A stretch of DNA of 64,000 bases from Nostoc sp. 'Peltigera membranacea cyanobiont' N6. Lineage in GTDB: Bacteria; Cyanobacteriota; Cyanobacteriia; Cyanobacteriales; Nostocaceae. The notes beneath the pieces were generated by a model. That model was not told the DNA's origin, did no database searches, and saw only the letters and a program-made list of their open reading frames with translations. Every line of letters starts with the position of its first letter. The first letter of the stretch is position 1. The stretch is from positions 5,672,001 to 5,736,000 of the forward strand of contig NZ_CP026681.1 in NCBI RefSeq assembly GCF_002949735.1, given 5' to 3'. Below are positions 1-7,850 of the stretch, in pieces. The position numbers and the translations under genes are program-made.

Positions 1-72
1 CTTACCTGCTGGTGTATCAAATCCTCGAAACGCATCCTTCAACCGCACTTGTAACTGTTCTTTGTCTTGCAT
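1..72 (-). CDS. 5' end of an unidentified protein, cut by the window edge
   Basis: A minus-strand frame with an ATG at 72 runs off the left edge. The visible residues begin MQDKEQLQVRLKDAFRGF. The same frame is open upstream to about 147, where a stop lies, so a start upstream of 72 is possible. Only about 24 residues are visible and no family is recognised. It points out of the window in the same direction as the Strawberry-notch-like gene at the other end. On a closed plasmid the two could be one gene, but nothing here proves it. Confidence 0.4.
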   Translation of the reverse strand, partial: MQDKEQLQVRLKDAFRGFDTPAGK

Positions 73-229
73 TTCACCGGGCGGCAGCAGGATGCTCCGC
101 TGATAACTGAGCGCGGCCGTTGTGCAGGCTGTTCGGTATCACATTTTCCCTTTAAGAGTATCTCATCGCTACCATGCCAAAAAACGAACTAAAGGCATAA
201 GCTTGTTAGCCCCATTCCTCCTCTAAAAA

Positions 230-496
230 TTAACCCGCTCCCTCTGTCTTATCTTCTGAGGAATTCTGGGAAGAAATTTTTTTGGCGATCGCATCCAATA
301 TCGTTGATATCTGATCGGGACTATTTAAATTAACTTGATATACATTCGTAGCATGAACTTGATTACTCCCTATTACCACTTGTAACCCAGGTTCACCCAG
401 CAGATGCTTGATTAACTTAGCTTTTCCCTCGGCATCCAAGTGATCGCAGTTTTCCATTAATTTTTCTAAAAAATCATCCTCACCCTTATTTACCAC
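230..496 (-). CDS. Small hypothetical protein (88 aa)
   Basis: A short acidic protein of 88 residues, coded just downstream of and in the same direction as the XRE-like regulator, with 39 bases between them. The N-terminal half looks helical (FLEKLMENCDHLDAEGKAKL). The middle (residues 40-58) is rich in beta-forming residues, and the C-terminus is polar. There is no signal peptide or membrane segment. I do not recognise the family. The tandem arrangement suggests a two-gene regulatory operon at the edge of the replication block. The coding call rests on length, spacing and composition only. Confidence 0.5.
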   Translation of the reverse strand: MVNKGEDDFLEKLMENCDHLDAEGKAKLIKHLLGEPGLQVVIGSNQVHATNVYQVNLNSPDQISTILDAIAKKISSQNSSEDKTEGAG

Positions 497-535
497 AATA
501 AGCGCCTAAGTGTATATGAAAAATTTCTCAGGCTA

Positions 536-889
536 TCATACTGCTACTTGCAGGTCTGTAGTATCCGTATTTTTTCCAGATATGGCCCCTGGTTGTAATA
601 CCCAAGCGGCAATCGCTTGTAGTATTTCAGCCTTTTCTTTAGGTGTGGCAGATTCAATTAGTTGAATAGGCGTTAACTCAACTACTCCTATTCTCGCTAG
701 TGCTGGAATTCTACAATTTTCTGGCAGGGCATGAAGGATTTTGAAGTAATTACCAGCTTTTAGGTCGTTTTTGCCATCAAGAAACTTACTAATAGTACTC
801 TCGTGGACACCAGCCCTAACAGAAATCTCTCTTGCTGTTAAGCAACTTTCCCTAATTGCTGTAATTAATATTTCTTGATGTTTATCCAT
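536..889 (-). CDS. Small XRE-type helix-turn-helix regulator (117 aa)
   Basis: Residues about 17-45 form a Cro/CI-type helix-turn-helix. The first helix is LTAREISVRAGV, the recognition helix is HESTISKFLDG, followed by KNDLKAGNYFKIL. The rest (residues 55-117) is a short helical tail without a known domain. It diverges from the Rep-like gene at 1077, so the 187 bp between them is a shared promoter region. A role in controlling plasmid replication or copy number is inferred from this position. It could also be a prophage-type repressor or an antitoxin. The ATG start at 889 is the first in frame. Confidence 0.72.
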   Translation of the reverse strand: MDKHQEILITAIRESCLTAREISVRAGVHESTISKFLDGKNDLKAGNYFKILHALPENCRIPALARIGVVELTPIQLIESATPKEKAEILQAIAAWVLQPGAISGKNTDTTDLQVAV

Positions 890-1076
890 ATTGCCACTAC
901 TTGCTTTTTTTCAAGTTATTGAATACTATCAAATCTGTCTAGAAAATACAATTTAGCAAAAATCACACTGGCTTAATGGTGCTGGGGTGACAGTTTTGTG
1001 AAATTTTAGCGACTTTTACAACAAACTAGCTCTATTTGCATATGCGGGTAAGGGCAAAACTCATTTTATCCATATT
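890..1076. promoter_or_regulatory. Divergent promoter region between XRE regulator and Rep-like gene
   Basis: This is 187 bp of AT-rich DNA between divergently transcribed genes. It must hold both promoters and probably the XRE operator. No clear long palindrome was seen. TTTTTTTCAAGTT and TTGTGAAATTTTAGC are AT-rich candidate contact regions. The assignment rests on layout alone. Confidence 0.4.
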
Positions 1077-1877
1077 ATGACAGACACAAAGATTCAGGGG
1101 AAGTTCTACCCGCTCCAACATGAAGAATGGCTAAGAGCCTGCCGGGAACTAACCCCAGCACAGAGGGATGTACTCTACTACCTTCGCACTCTCGACCCAT
1201 ACAGCACCGGAATGGAAGTATCACCCTCAAGGATTGCCAAGGATTTATCTACCGCAGAAAAGCCAGTTCACCGCAGCACTGTAGGGCGTGCCCTCAAAGC
1301 GTTGGATGAAAAGGGATTTGTCGATATGGAGCTTCTTAAGGTTAAGGTTCACGTTCTTACCAAAGGCTTGCACTGTTGCGATGAGGCAACAAGTTGTGAT
1401 GAGGCAACAGGTTGTGATGAGGCAACAGGTTGTGATGAGACAACTTTGTTGCCTGACGGCAACTTAGGTGATCATGACGCAACTTGCGCGATCGCTACGC
1501 AACTTGCGCGATCGCCACGCAACAAGCACGAGCCAGAAGTATTGCCAGATAAAGATTCCAGCACACCTAAGATTAATAAGACTTATTTAGAATTTATAGA
1601 CTCTCTCTCAGAAACCGAGCGAGCGAATTTTTTGAATTTTTGTGAGGAAAAGACAAAGAATCTTAGCCAGCCAGTGAATGACATTGAGGCTTGGTTAGCT
1701 CACACCACTAAAGCTGGACAGAACCGTTGGGAAGTTTATTACAAAAAATTTGTTACGTACCAACAAGCCGAGTCCAAAAAATCTCAAAGTAGCCGTAGCA
1801 GTCAAATGAAAAAGTTTCAAGAGGAACTTGAGCAACAACGACAGCAAGCTATGTCCATGTACGGCAACACAGTATGA
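1077..1877 (+). CDS. Winged-helix replication-initiator-like protein (266 aa)
   Basis: Residues about 20-95 read as a winged helix of the plasmid Rep/MarR kind: LTPAQRDVLYYLRTLDP, then a helix-turn-helix around SPSRIAKDLSTAEKPVHRS and VGRALKALDEKGFVDM. Residues about 99-122 are a protein repeat (CDEATG/S units) coded by four tandem 18-bp repeats. The C-terminal third is helical and basic, ending in a Gln-rich coiled-coil-like tail. A DnaB-type helicase follows after 25 bp. This pairing of a winged-helix protein with DnaB is common in cyanobacterial plasmids and suggests initiator or helicase-loader activity. Replication function is inferred from domain type, repeats and neighbour. A phage-type replication regulator is the alternative. 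Confidence 0.65.
   Translation: MTDTKIQGKFYPLQHEEWLRACRELTPAQRDVLYYLRTLDPYSTGMEVSPSRIAKDLSTAEKPVHRSTVGRALKALDEKGFVDMELLKVKVHVLTKGLHCCDEATSCDEATGCDEATGCDETTLLPDGNLGDHDATCAIATQLARSPRNKHEPEVLPDKDSSTPKINKTYLEFIDSLSETERANFLNFCEEKTKNLSQPVNDIEAWLAHTTKAGQNRWEVYYKKFVTYQQAESKKSQSSRSSQMKKFQEELEQQRQQAMSMYGNTV
1374..1445 (+). repeat. Four tandem 18-bp iteron-like repeats inside the Rep-like gene
   Basis: Four contiguous 18-bp units start at 1374, 1392, 1410 and 1428 and fit the consensus NGTTGYGATGAGRCAACW. Each unit carries inverted GTTG...CAAC ends, so each could be an operator half-pair for a dimer. Length, head-to-tail order and location in a rep-like gene match plasmid iterons. Because 18 is a multiple of three they also encode a clean six-residue peptide repeat, so simple coding-repeat expansion is the alternative. 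Confidence 0.6.
1477..1523 (+). repeat. 20-bp direct repeats ending in HIP1 octamers
   Basis: Two full units and one partial unit of ACGCAACTTGCGCGATCGCY lie at 1477-1496, 1497-1516 and 1517-1523. Each full unit contains a HIP1 octamer (GCGATCGC) and the sequence GCAACTTGC, which echoes the GCAAC of the 18-bp repeats 30 bp upstream. Together the two arrays make a 150-bp repeat cluster within the Rep-like coding region. Confidence 0.55.
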
Positions 1878-1902
1878 ATCAATCTAAAATCTCAACTAGC
1901 TT

Positions 1903-3276
1903 ATGGCTGAACAACTAAGTTTTCATTCTTCAGGTAGCGATCGCCTGCCACCCCAAAATATTGAGGCGGAAGAGGCGATTTTAGGCGGTATCATGCTTGA
2001 CCCAGAAGCAATAGGTAGAGTGAGCGATTCTTTGATTCCAGAAGCTTTTTACATCAGCGCTCACAAAGATATCTATCAAGCAGCGCTGCGCCTTCACAGC
2101 CAGGGTAAACCTACAGACTTGCTCTCTGTCACCAGTTGGCTGACTGACTATGAAATACTAGTCCGTATTGGCGGGAGAAATAAATTAGCAACTCTGGTAG
2201 ACCGCACGGTGTCAGCTGTGAACATCGACGCTTTGGCAGGGTTAGTAATGGAAAAATACCTGCGGCGGCAGTTAATCAAGGCTGGCAATGAAATTGTGCA
2301 TCTGGGTTACGAAACTGAAACTGAGTTACCCAAAATCCTTGACCAATCGCAACAGAAAGTATTCCAGCTTTCTAACCAAAGCTTTGGTTCAAACACCGAA
2401 CACAACAGCACAATTACTATTGCAGCTTACAAGGAATTAGATTCAGGAAGCCCTATCTACTCTACAGGACTTGATGAACTCGATAATTTAATGGTTGGAT
2501 TTGAAGGCGGTACGCTCACCATAGTTGCGGGTAGACCGTCAATGGGAAAGTCCCAGATTTCGTTGCAACTAGCTCTCAAGATGATATTGCTCCACGATTT
2601 ACCTGTGGCTATCTTCTCGCTGGAGATGACAAAGAAACAATTAGAGTACAGGCTGTGGAGTTTAATTAGCGTCACCAATGCCTACAAACATTTAGGATTA
2701 ACGCCACTAAGGAGCGATCGCATCCGCAGACATCGAGCCAAATTTCAACCTTTAGCAGATTGGGAATTCACGCTTATTGCCAAAATCGTTGATATTGCCT
2801 CAGAACTGCCGCTTTATATGAATGATTCAAGGGGCATCACCGTTTCACAAATTGCATCAGAATGCCGTCAAATTAAGGCCAAAGAGGGAAAACTGGGGTT
2901 AGTTGTAGTTGATTACCTGCAAATGATGGCAGAGGACTCTGGAGTCAACCGCAGCTATGAACTAGGAGATGTGGCCAGGGGACTTTACAAAATGGCAGGG
3001 GAACTGGATGTACCCGTGTTAGCACTGTCGCAAATCTCTAGGGGAGTTGAGGGCAGACAGAATAAGCGCCCAATGATGAGCGACCTTAGCCAATCGGGAA
3101 TTTTAGAAATGGTTGCAGACAATATTATTCTCGCTTACCGGGATGAGTACTACAACCCAGACACTACAGAGCAAGGAATATTAGAACTCATCATGGCTAA
3201 GGCACGACACGGCGAAACAGGCACAGCAACGGTATTTTTTGACAAGTCCTATGGAATTATCCAGAATTTGCGGTGA
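1903..3276 (+). CDS. dnaB: Replicative DNA helicase, DnaB family (457 aa)
   Basis: A hexameric 5'-3' replicative helicase that would unwind the plasmid fork. The N-terminal DnaB domain starts at PPQNIEAEEAILGGIMLDPEA (about residues 16-110). The RecA-like motor follows with the Walker A motif GRPSMGKS near residue 210, FSLEMTKKQLEYR, the Walker B strand LVVVDYLQMM near 333 and the sensor region LSQISRGVEGRQNKRP. Length is normal for DnaB, and no intein is seen, unlike some chromosomal cyanobacterial DnaB genes. The ATG at 1903 lies 25 bp after the Rep-like gene, so the two are probably cotranscribed. The gene end overlaps the next ORF. It is most likely a plasmid-borne DnaB paralogue. Confidence 0.9.
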   Translation: MAEQLSFHSSGSDRLPPQNIEAEEAILGGIMLDPEAIGRVSDSLIPEAFYISAHKDIYQAALRLHSQGKPTDLLSVTSWLTDYEILVRIGGRNKLATLVDRTVSAVNIDALAGLVMEKYLRRQLIKAGNEIVHLGYETETELPKILDQSQQKVFQLSNQSFGSNTEHNSTITIAAYKELDSGSPIYSTGLDELDNLMVGFEGGTLTIVAGRPSMGKSQISLQLALKMILLHDLPVAIFSLEMTKKQLEYRLWSLISVTNAYKHLGLTPLRSDRIRRHRAKFQPLADWEFTLIAKIVDIASELPLYMNDSRGITVSQIASECRQIKAKEGKLGLVVVDYLQMMAEDSGVNRSYELGDVARGLYKMAGELDVPVLALSQISRGVEGRQNKRPMMSDLSQSGILEMVADNIILAYRDEYYNPDTTEQGILELIMAKARHGETGTATVFFDKSYGIIQNLR

Positions 3277-4054
3277 TGGAATATCGGAGTCCTCAAACTC
3301 CTGTCAAAACCATCCGCCTCCTGTATCGGAACTTTTACTGGGGGGTATTGATAATAGCCCTAGTAAAAATTTTGAAGAAGTAGGGATACCCCCCAGTAAA
3401 AATAGCCCTAGTAAAAACTCTCAACAAATAGAGATAACTCCAAGTATTGACAACCCTAGTAAAAAGCGCAGAAATTGGGGTGAGGGTAACGGCACTATTC
3501 ATTGGCGCACTATTACTAGGGGTGGAAAGGACTATCCCCAGGCTTATTATCATTGGCAGGAAAAAGGGAGCAAGAAGACCAAGTACATTCCCAAGCATTT
3601 ACTGGGGGATATTCAAGAAGCAGAGTTCAGGAAGCGCCCAATTATAGAAATTTTGATATTACTGGGTGTTGTGCCTAGCCCTAGTAAAAACACATTACTG
3701 GGGGATATCGAAAACAGCCCTAGTAAAAATAGACGACACAAAGAAATACCCCCCAGTAAAAATAACCCTAGTAACGATGTCGAACAGTCAGAAATATCCC
3801 CCAGTAAAAATAACCCTAGTAAAACTAGACGACACAAAGGATTAGGTAGTGGCTCCATTCAGTGGAAAACCATCACCCTTCACGGCAAAGATTATCCCCA
3901 AGCTTGGTATCACTATGAGTTTTGGAAAGATGGCGATCGCTTGGTTAAAAAGTGCAAGTATATTCCAAAACGATTATTAGGGAGAATAGAGAAGCTAGAA
4001 GCAAATAAAGCGCCAGTCAAAGAGATTTTGTCAATATTGCGAGTAAAATTATAG
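3251..4054 (+). CDS. Repeat-rich protein with two copies of a small basic domain (267 aa)
   Basis: The best start is the ATG at 3251, which overlaps the dnaB end by 26 bp; an in-frame TTG at 3239 is possible. Two copies of a domain of about 65 residues, near residues 78-140 and 197-267, share the pattern G-G/S-I-W-T-I-T, G-K-D-Y-P-Q-A, Y-H, K-Y-I-P-K-LLG. Linkers before each domain consist of I/N-PSKN repeats. The domain is basic and aromatic and could bind nucleic acid, but I do not recognise a named family. The cotranscribed position after dnaB points to plasmid replication or copy control. The DNA itself is a dense repeat array. Confidence 0.6.
   Translation: MELSRICGDGISESSNSCQNHPPPVSELLLGGIDNSPSKNFEEVGIPPSKNSPSKNSQQIEITPSIDNPSKKRRNWGEGNGTIHWRTITRGGKDYPQAYYHWQEKGSKKTKYIPKHLLGDIQEAEFRKRPIIEILILLGVVPSPSKNTLLGDIENSPSKNRRHKEIPPSKNNPSNDVEQSEISPSKNNPSKTRRHKGLGSGSIQWKTITLHGKDYPQAWYHYEFWKDGDRLVKKCKYIPKRLLGRIEKLEANKAPVKEILSILRVKL
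3333..3825. repeat. Dispersed CCCYAGTAAAAA repeat array on both strands
   Basis: The 12-mer CCC(T/C)AGTAAAAA or a close variant occurs ten times on the + strand (starts 3358, 3391, 3406, 3454, 3679, 3718, 3751, 3766, 3799, 3814). Five minus-strand copies read TTACTRGGG (near 3335, 3513, 3598, 3659, 3695). Plus copies encode PSKN; minus copies encode LLG-type residues or similar. Presence in both orientations with different coding meanings argues for selection on DNA rather than only on protein. It may be a plasmid origin or incompatibility region; this is inference. Confidence 0.65.
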
Positions 4055-4416
4055 AAAAACCTCATTCTTAGAAAAGCCGCGCAAATCGTAAATATCGGCT
4101 AACTTTATTACAGGGTTACAATAATAATTATCATTTTTGCTTAATAGGATGCTGTAGTTGCGTTTGTCTGTGATCCAGGATTGCAACCTATTAATAATGA
4201 AGCTGAACCTGCCCTAAGATATGCTTTTTGTCATTGCACGGCGTATTAGCTATGGTATATGGTACGCGTACCTCTGAAGGTAGTTTGGCTTACTGTTCTG
4301 TCTTGGGACTTTAGGAGATGATGCAGAAGTACCCTTTAAGGCAATGAAGTAGCAATCAGTACTGAAATTGCTGAATGTGGGCTTTAATTTTGTGTTGGTA
4401 GATAAAGGAATACTAA
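4055..4416. other. Intergenic region upstream of queD
   Basis: This is 362 bp without a convincing gene. It holds a perfect 12-bp palindrome GGTACGCGTACC at 4261-4272, preceded by TATGGTATAT. A weak Shine-Dalgarno-like GGA lies 6 bases before the queD ATG. It probably contains the promoter of the queD-dpdA operon. No terminator with a clear T-run was seen for the upstream gene. Confidence 0.35.
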
Positions 4417-4806
4417 ATGCCTAAATGGAAACTAGTAACAGAATTTACATTTGATAGCGCCCATTACATTAAAGATTATGATGGGCCATGTGGTAGGATG
4501 CACGGGCACAGTTACAAAGTGCGAATTGAGGCAACATCATCGAAGCTACACTCTTCACAATATTGTCCCCATCCAGTTATGGTTGCTGATTTCAAAACCT
4601 TACGCTGGGCTAAACAAGACGTTACAAAAGGCGGGCTAGATCATTGTGTTCTCAATGAGGTATTGCCTCCTGAGTATGAAACGACAGCGGAGATGATTGC
4701 CAAATACATCTATGACGTAACTAAGAAGCAAGTGCCTTCTGATGTGCAGCTAAAAGTTGCAGTATCAGAAACCTCCAATTCTTGGGTAGAGTATGAAGAT
4801 GACTAA
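4417..4806 (+). CDS. queD: QueD-type 6-carboxy-tetrahydropterin synthase (129 aa)
   Basis: QueD converts 7,8-dihydroneopterin triphosphate to 6-carboxy-5,6,7,8-tetrahydropterin, the second committed step of preQ0 synthesis. The signature is clear: FDSAHY near residue 13, CGRMHGHSY near 26 (a zinc-binding His and the conserved Cys), and the C-terminal ETSNSWVEYED. Length is normal. It overlaps the start of dpdA by 14 bp, so the two are translationally coupled. queD genes accompany dpd islands elsewhere. folE, queE and queC were not found in this window, so the other preQ0 steps would come from the host. Confidence 0.88.
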   Translation: MPKWKLVTEFTFDSAHYIKDYDGPCGRMHGHSYKVRIEATSSKLHSSQYCPHPVMVADFKTLRWAKQDVTKGGLDHCVLNEVLPPEYETTAEMIAKYIYDVTKKQVPSDVQLKVAVSETSNSWVEYEDD

Positions 4807-6973
4807 ATCACCCTTAACAAAACCCTTGGTTTCAACTAGCACAATTTCATGCCCTCGTATACTAATTATTACTTCTTGTACTGGAAAAAAGCTTCATAAC
4901 CCAACAAATCAGCTGACAATAGAAGATTTTAAAGACACAGAGAGATTAAAAGAACGCACACAATCACTTTCAGAATTCTCTTGTCCGTCTGGCCAGATGT
5001 ACACAGGGCTGCAACATCTACGGCTAATGGAGGGGGTGGATATCCTGCGATCTGCCCTTGGCGGCAGCGCTTCGCTATCGCATTTTGGAAAAGAAGCAGT
5101 GGATGTAAAAATCATTTCAGCAGGTTATGGGCTAATCCCGGAAGACAAAGCGATCGTTCCCTACTCTGTCACCTTTAATTCGATGAAGAATGATGAAGTC
5201 TATTCGTGGGGGAATTATCTCAGAATCCATGAAGATTTTCAACAGGAAATTGTCGGATATGATTTAATATTTGTCTTACTTGGGGATAAATACCTGCGTA
5301 CTTTAAAGCTACCAGTTAAGACTCATTCCCACCAAACTTTCATTTTTTTTGCTTCAAATAAAAGTATAAATTATATAGATTCAGGTAATGCCAAGCTATT
5401 AACTTTAACTCTTTCCAATAAGTCTGCATCGCGTTTTAGCTGTGCCTTAGTGGGTTTAAAGGGGCATCTGCTAAAGCTGATTGCTACTGAAGCCAGCAGA
5501 GTTTCACATTTATTGGAAAGTATATATAATAATCCAGAAACATTAGAAGAACTTCTAAATAAACAACCAAATCCGTTAGAACTACCTCTTGGAATTTCAT
5601 TTTCAACGGAGAGGAAATTAAATTTTCAGAATAAAAGCCATAGAAAAAGTAAATATACAGAAGAAGAGTTATGTTCTATTCTAAAATTACCAGTTGCAGT
5701 TAATCAGCATTTAAAAATGCAATATTTTATTCCTGAATGGGATGATAAAGTAGATGCTGGATATGACTTTTTACAGGATAAATTTAGTCCTAATCGTAAG
5801 GCTTGCAAAGATGACATTTATGCTCATGAAGAAAAAATATATGAAAAGCCCAACTATGACGGTATTTTAGTATCTAAGATAGTTGTTGATAAGAGAAAAT
5901 CCAAAAGAAATGATATAGAAGCAGCAGGAGGCATCCAAAAATATTTAAAATTCTCAGGAGAAATTATGGGGGATTGTGGAGCTTTTGGATATATCAAGCA
6001 GCCAGAACCTCCATATAATACTATAGAAATTTTAGATTATTATCAGCGGCTAGGCTTCCATTATGGGGTAAGTATTGACCACTTAATTGTTGGTCCATTT
6101 GCACAGCCTGGAATTAGAGAAGAACGTTACGATCTTACTTTGCGAAACGCAGAGGAATTTATATCAAAACACCAAAAATTTGGATATACATTTACCCCTA
6201 TTGGTGTCGCTCAAGGTTGGAGTCCTGAAACTTATGCTGAGGCAGTAAAAAAACTGGTTGAAATGGAATATGACTATATTGCTATAGGAGGAGTTGCCAG
6301 GACACCAACCATAGAAATTCTAGAAATATTGAAAGAAGTTTATCAACATTTAACATCCAAAACTAGATTACATTTATTTGGAGTAGGACGTATTGATGCT
6401 CTTCCTTATTTCCGCCATTTGGGGGTAACTAGTTTTGACTCAGCAAGCCCATTACGTAAAGCTTGGTTTGATGCAGTAGAGAATTATCATACTTTAAGTG
6501 GTAAAGCTTACGCTGCTGTGCGTATTCCTTTTGTAGATAAGCAGTCACAACGAATTAAACATTTGTTATCGTCAGGTTATGAACGTGAAACTCTCAAGCA
6601 GCTTGAGCAAGAAGCATTAAAAGCTATTCGGGAATATGATAAAGGCAATATATCACTAGATGAATCTCTTAAGAAATTACTTGCTTACGATGAGTTATTA
6701 GAATTACCTCGCGACGGTATAGTAAACCCGACAGCTAAAGCTAGGCGTTTAAGACAACACACTCAATTGTATAGGGAATTATTAGAAGTAAAACCTTGGC
6801 AGGAATGTGAGTGTAAAATCTGTCAAAACCCAGACTGTAGAGTAGAAACAATTATTTTTCGTGGTAATGACCGTAATCGTAGACGTGGTTTTCACAACAC
6901 TTATGTATTTTATAAGCGGTTTCGAGAATTTCTGAATGCTGAAAATTGTAATATTGATAGTACGAAAGAGTAA
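4793..6973 (+). CDS. dpdA: DpdA DNA-guanine transglycosylase with N-terminal YaaA/DUF6884-like domain (726 aa)
   Basis: DpdA is the TGT paralogue that exchanges guanine in DNA for preQ0. The C-terminal half carries TGT landmarks: DCGAFGY at about 394, GVSIDHLI near 425, GVAQG and YDYIAIGG near 480-497, LFGVGRID near 529 with FDSASP after it, and a zinc site CECKICQNPDC near 671 followed by RRRGFHN. Residues about 18-200 form a separate YaaA/DUF6884-like domain (IITSCTGKK, MYTGLQH, ISAGYGLIP, TFNSM). A 35-bp repeat-like stretch at 5047-5081 appears inserted in frame in this domain. Starts at 4793 and 4799 are both possible. The family call is firm; the role of the fused domain is unknown. Confidence 0.87.
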   Translation: MKMTKSPLTKPLVSTSTISCPRILIITSCTGKKLHNPTNQLTIEDFKDTERLKERTQSLSEFSCPSGQMYTGLQHLRLMEGVDILRSALGGSASLSHFGKEAVDVKIISAGYGLIPEDKAIVPYSVTFNSMKNDEVYSWGNYLRIHEDFQQEIVGYDLIFVLLGDKYLRTLKLPVKTHSHQTFIFFASNKSINYIDSGNAKLLTLTLSNKSASRFSCALVGLKGHLLKLIATEASRVSHLLESIYNNPETLEELLNKQPNPLELPLGISFSTERKLNFQNKSHRKSKYTEEELCSILKLPVAVNQHLKMQYFIPEWDDKVDAGYDFLQDKFSPNRKACKDDIYAHEEKIYEKPNYDGILVSKIVVDKRKSKRNDIEAAGGIQKYLKFSGEIMGDCGAFGYIKQPEPPYNTIEILDYYQRLGFHYGVSIDHLIVGPFAQPGIREERYDLTLRNAEEFISKHQKFGYTFTPIGVAQGWSPETYAEAVKKLVEMEYDYIAIGGVARTPTIEILEILKEVYQHLTSKTRLHLFGVGRIDALPYFRHLGVTSFDSASPLRKAWFDAVENYHTLSGKAYAAVRIPFVDKQSQRIKHLLSSGYERETLKQLEQEALKAIREYDKGNISLDESLKKLLAYDELLELPRDGIVNPTAKARRLRQHTQLYRELLEVKPWQECECKICQNPDCRVETIIFRGNDRNRRRGFHNTYVFYKRFREFLNAENCNIDSTKE
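5047..5081. repeat. Short palindromic repeat inserted in frame in dpdA
   Basis: The sequence runs from GCGATC to ATCGC, with internal inverted pairs (TGCC...GGCA) and a GCGCTTCGC core typical of small dispersed cyanobacterial repeats. It encodes the low-complexity SALGGSASLS between two otherwise continuous helix and strand motifs. In-frame insertion is inferred from composition; a homologue without it would confirm this. Confidence 0.45.
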
Positions 6974-7022
6974 ATCTAATCTAGAATTTAGATAAACTCA
7001 ATTCTACTTTATTAAGATAGAT

Positions 7023-7850
7023 ATGAATATTGAACATAAGTTCCTTCCAGTATTTTCAGTAGACTGGTTAGGTTTATTCAATAGATTAAGGAATTTACAA
7101 GGTAATTACGGTATCTTGGCACCTATCTCATCTAACAAAAGTCTTTTAAGAGATATCCGTAATTTTAATAAACCTTTTTTTATAGATAGTGGCGTTTTTG
7201 GTAATCAAGATTTTCCTTGGTATTATGAAACATATTCTGAATACTTTTATAATCGTTGGGTACGTAAACGAAAATTTGCTTCTGAACAACATTTGCGGCA
7301 TAAAATCAGAGAATATCTAGAACGCTGCGATCAATTTTCGCCTGATTTTATTTTTACACAAGATATTTTTGGAGAGCCATTACTATCACTTCATTTAGCT
7401 AGATTAACTTGGGAAGAGTATTGGCAAAAGCCAAGGAAATATACTTTGATTGGTGTTGTTCAAGTAGGATATTCAATTTATAATTGGCAACAAAAGTTGG
7501 TTCCTCAATTAAATTCTTTTCCTCCTCATTATGATTCACCCAAAAGTTTTTTAACTTCTTTGATTAGTGTTTATCGGGATATTGGTTATGATTACATCGC
7601 CTTGGGCGGATTGTTGAAAGTTGATAAAACTAGAACTACAGGCTTAAAATTTGGTTTGTCTGTAGAGCAACTTGATGAACTATTAGCTTGGAGCCGACCA
7701 GAATTTGTCTTGGGAGGACTGTCGTTAACCCGAACAGAAGTGTTGAGAAAACACAATGTCTGGGCAGATTCTACTGGTTGGTTGTGGTGGAACGAGCAAT
7801 ATGACAGCAAGTTTCGTAACAGGAATGGTTTCCAAGAAGTTTTAATGTAG
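7023..7850 (+). CDS. Second TGT-superfamily-like protein in the dpd operon (275 aa)
   Basis: This protein echoes the TGT barrel but lacks the zinc site. FIDSGVFG (about 57-64) resembles the DSGGF loop, FIFTQDIFG (near 118) the acidic strand, LIGVVQVG (near 143) the IVQGG strand, YDYIALGGL (near 190) the AIGG loop, and VWADSTGWLWW (near 250) the final FDS segment. It lies 49 bp after dpdA on the same strand. It could be a catalytic partner or a non-catalytic subunit, as in eukaryotic QTRT1/QTRT2, or a base-modifying enzyme replacing DpdC. The fold is inferred from motifs; the function is unknown. Confidence 0.6.
   Translation: MNIEHKFLPVFSVDWLGLFNRLRNLQGNYGILAPISSNKSLLRDIRNFNKPFFIDSGVFGNQDFPWYYETYSEYFYNRWVRKRKFASEQHLRHKIREYLERCDQFSPDFIFTQDIFGEPLLSLHLARLTWEEYWQKPRKYTLIGVVQVGYSIYNWQQKLVPQLNSFPPHYDSPKSFLTSLISVYRDIGYDYIALGGLLKVDKTRTTGLKFGLSVEQLDELLAWSRPEFVLGGLSLTRTEVLRKHNVWADSTGWLWWNEQYDSKFRNRNGFQEVLM

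Noticed and set aside
3333..3825. CRISPR array reading of the CCCYAGTAAAAA repeats
   Set aside because: The repeats are 12 bp, occur in both orientations and have irregular spacing; no cas genes are seen.
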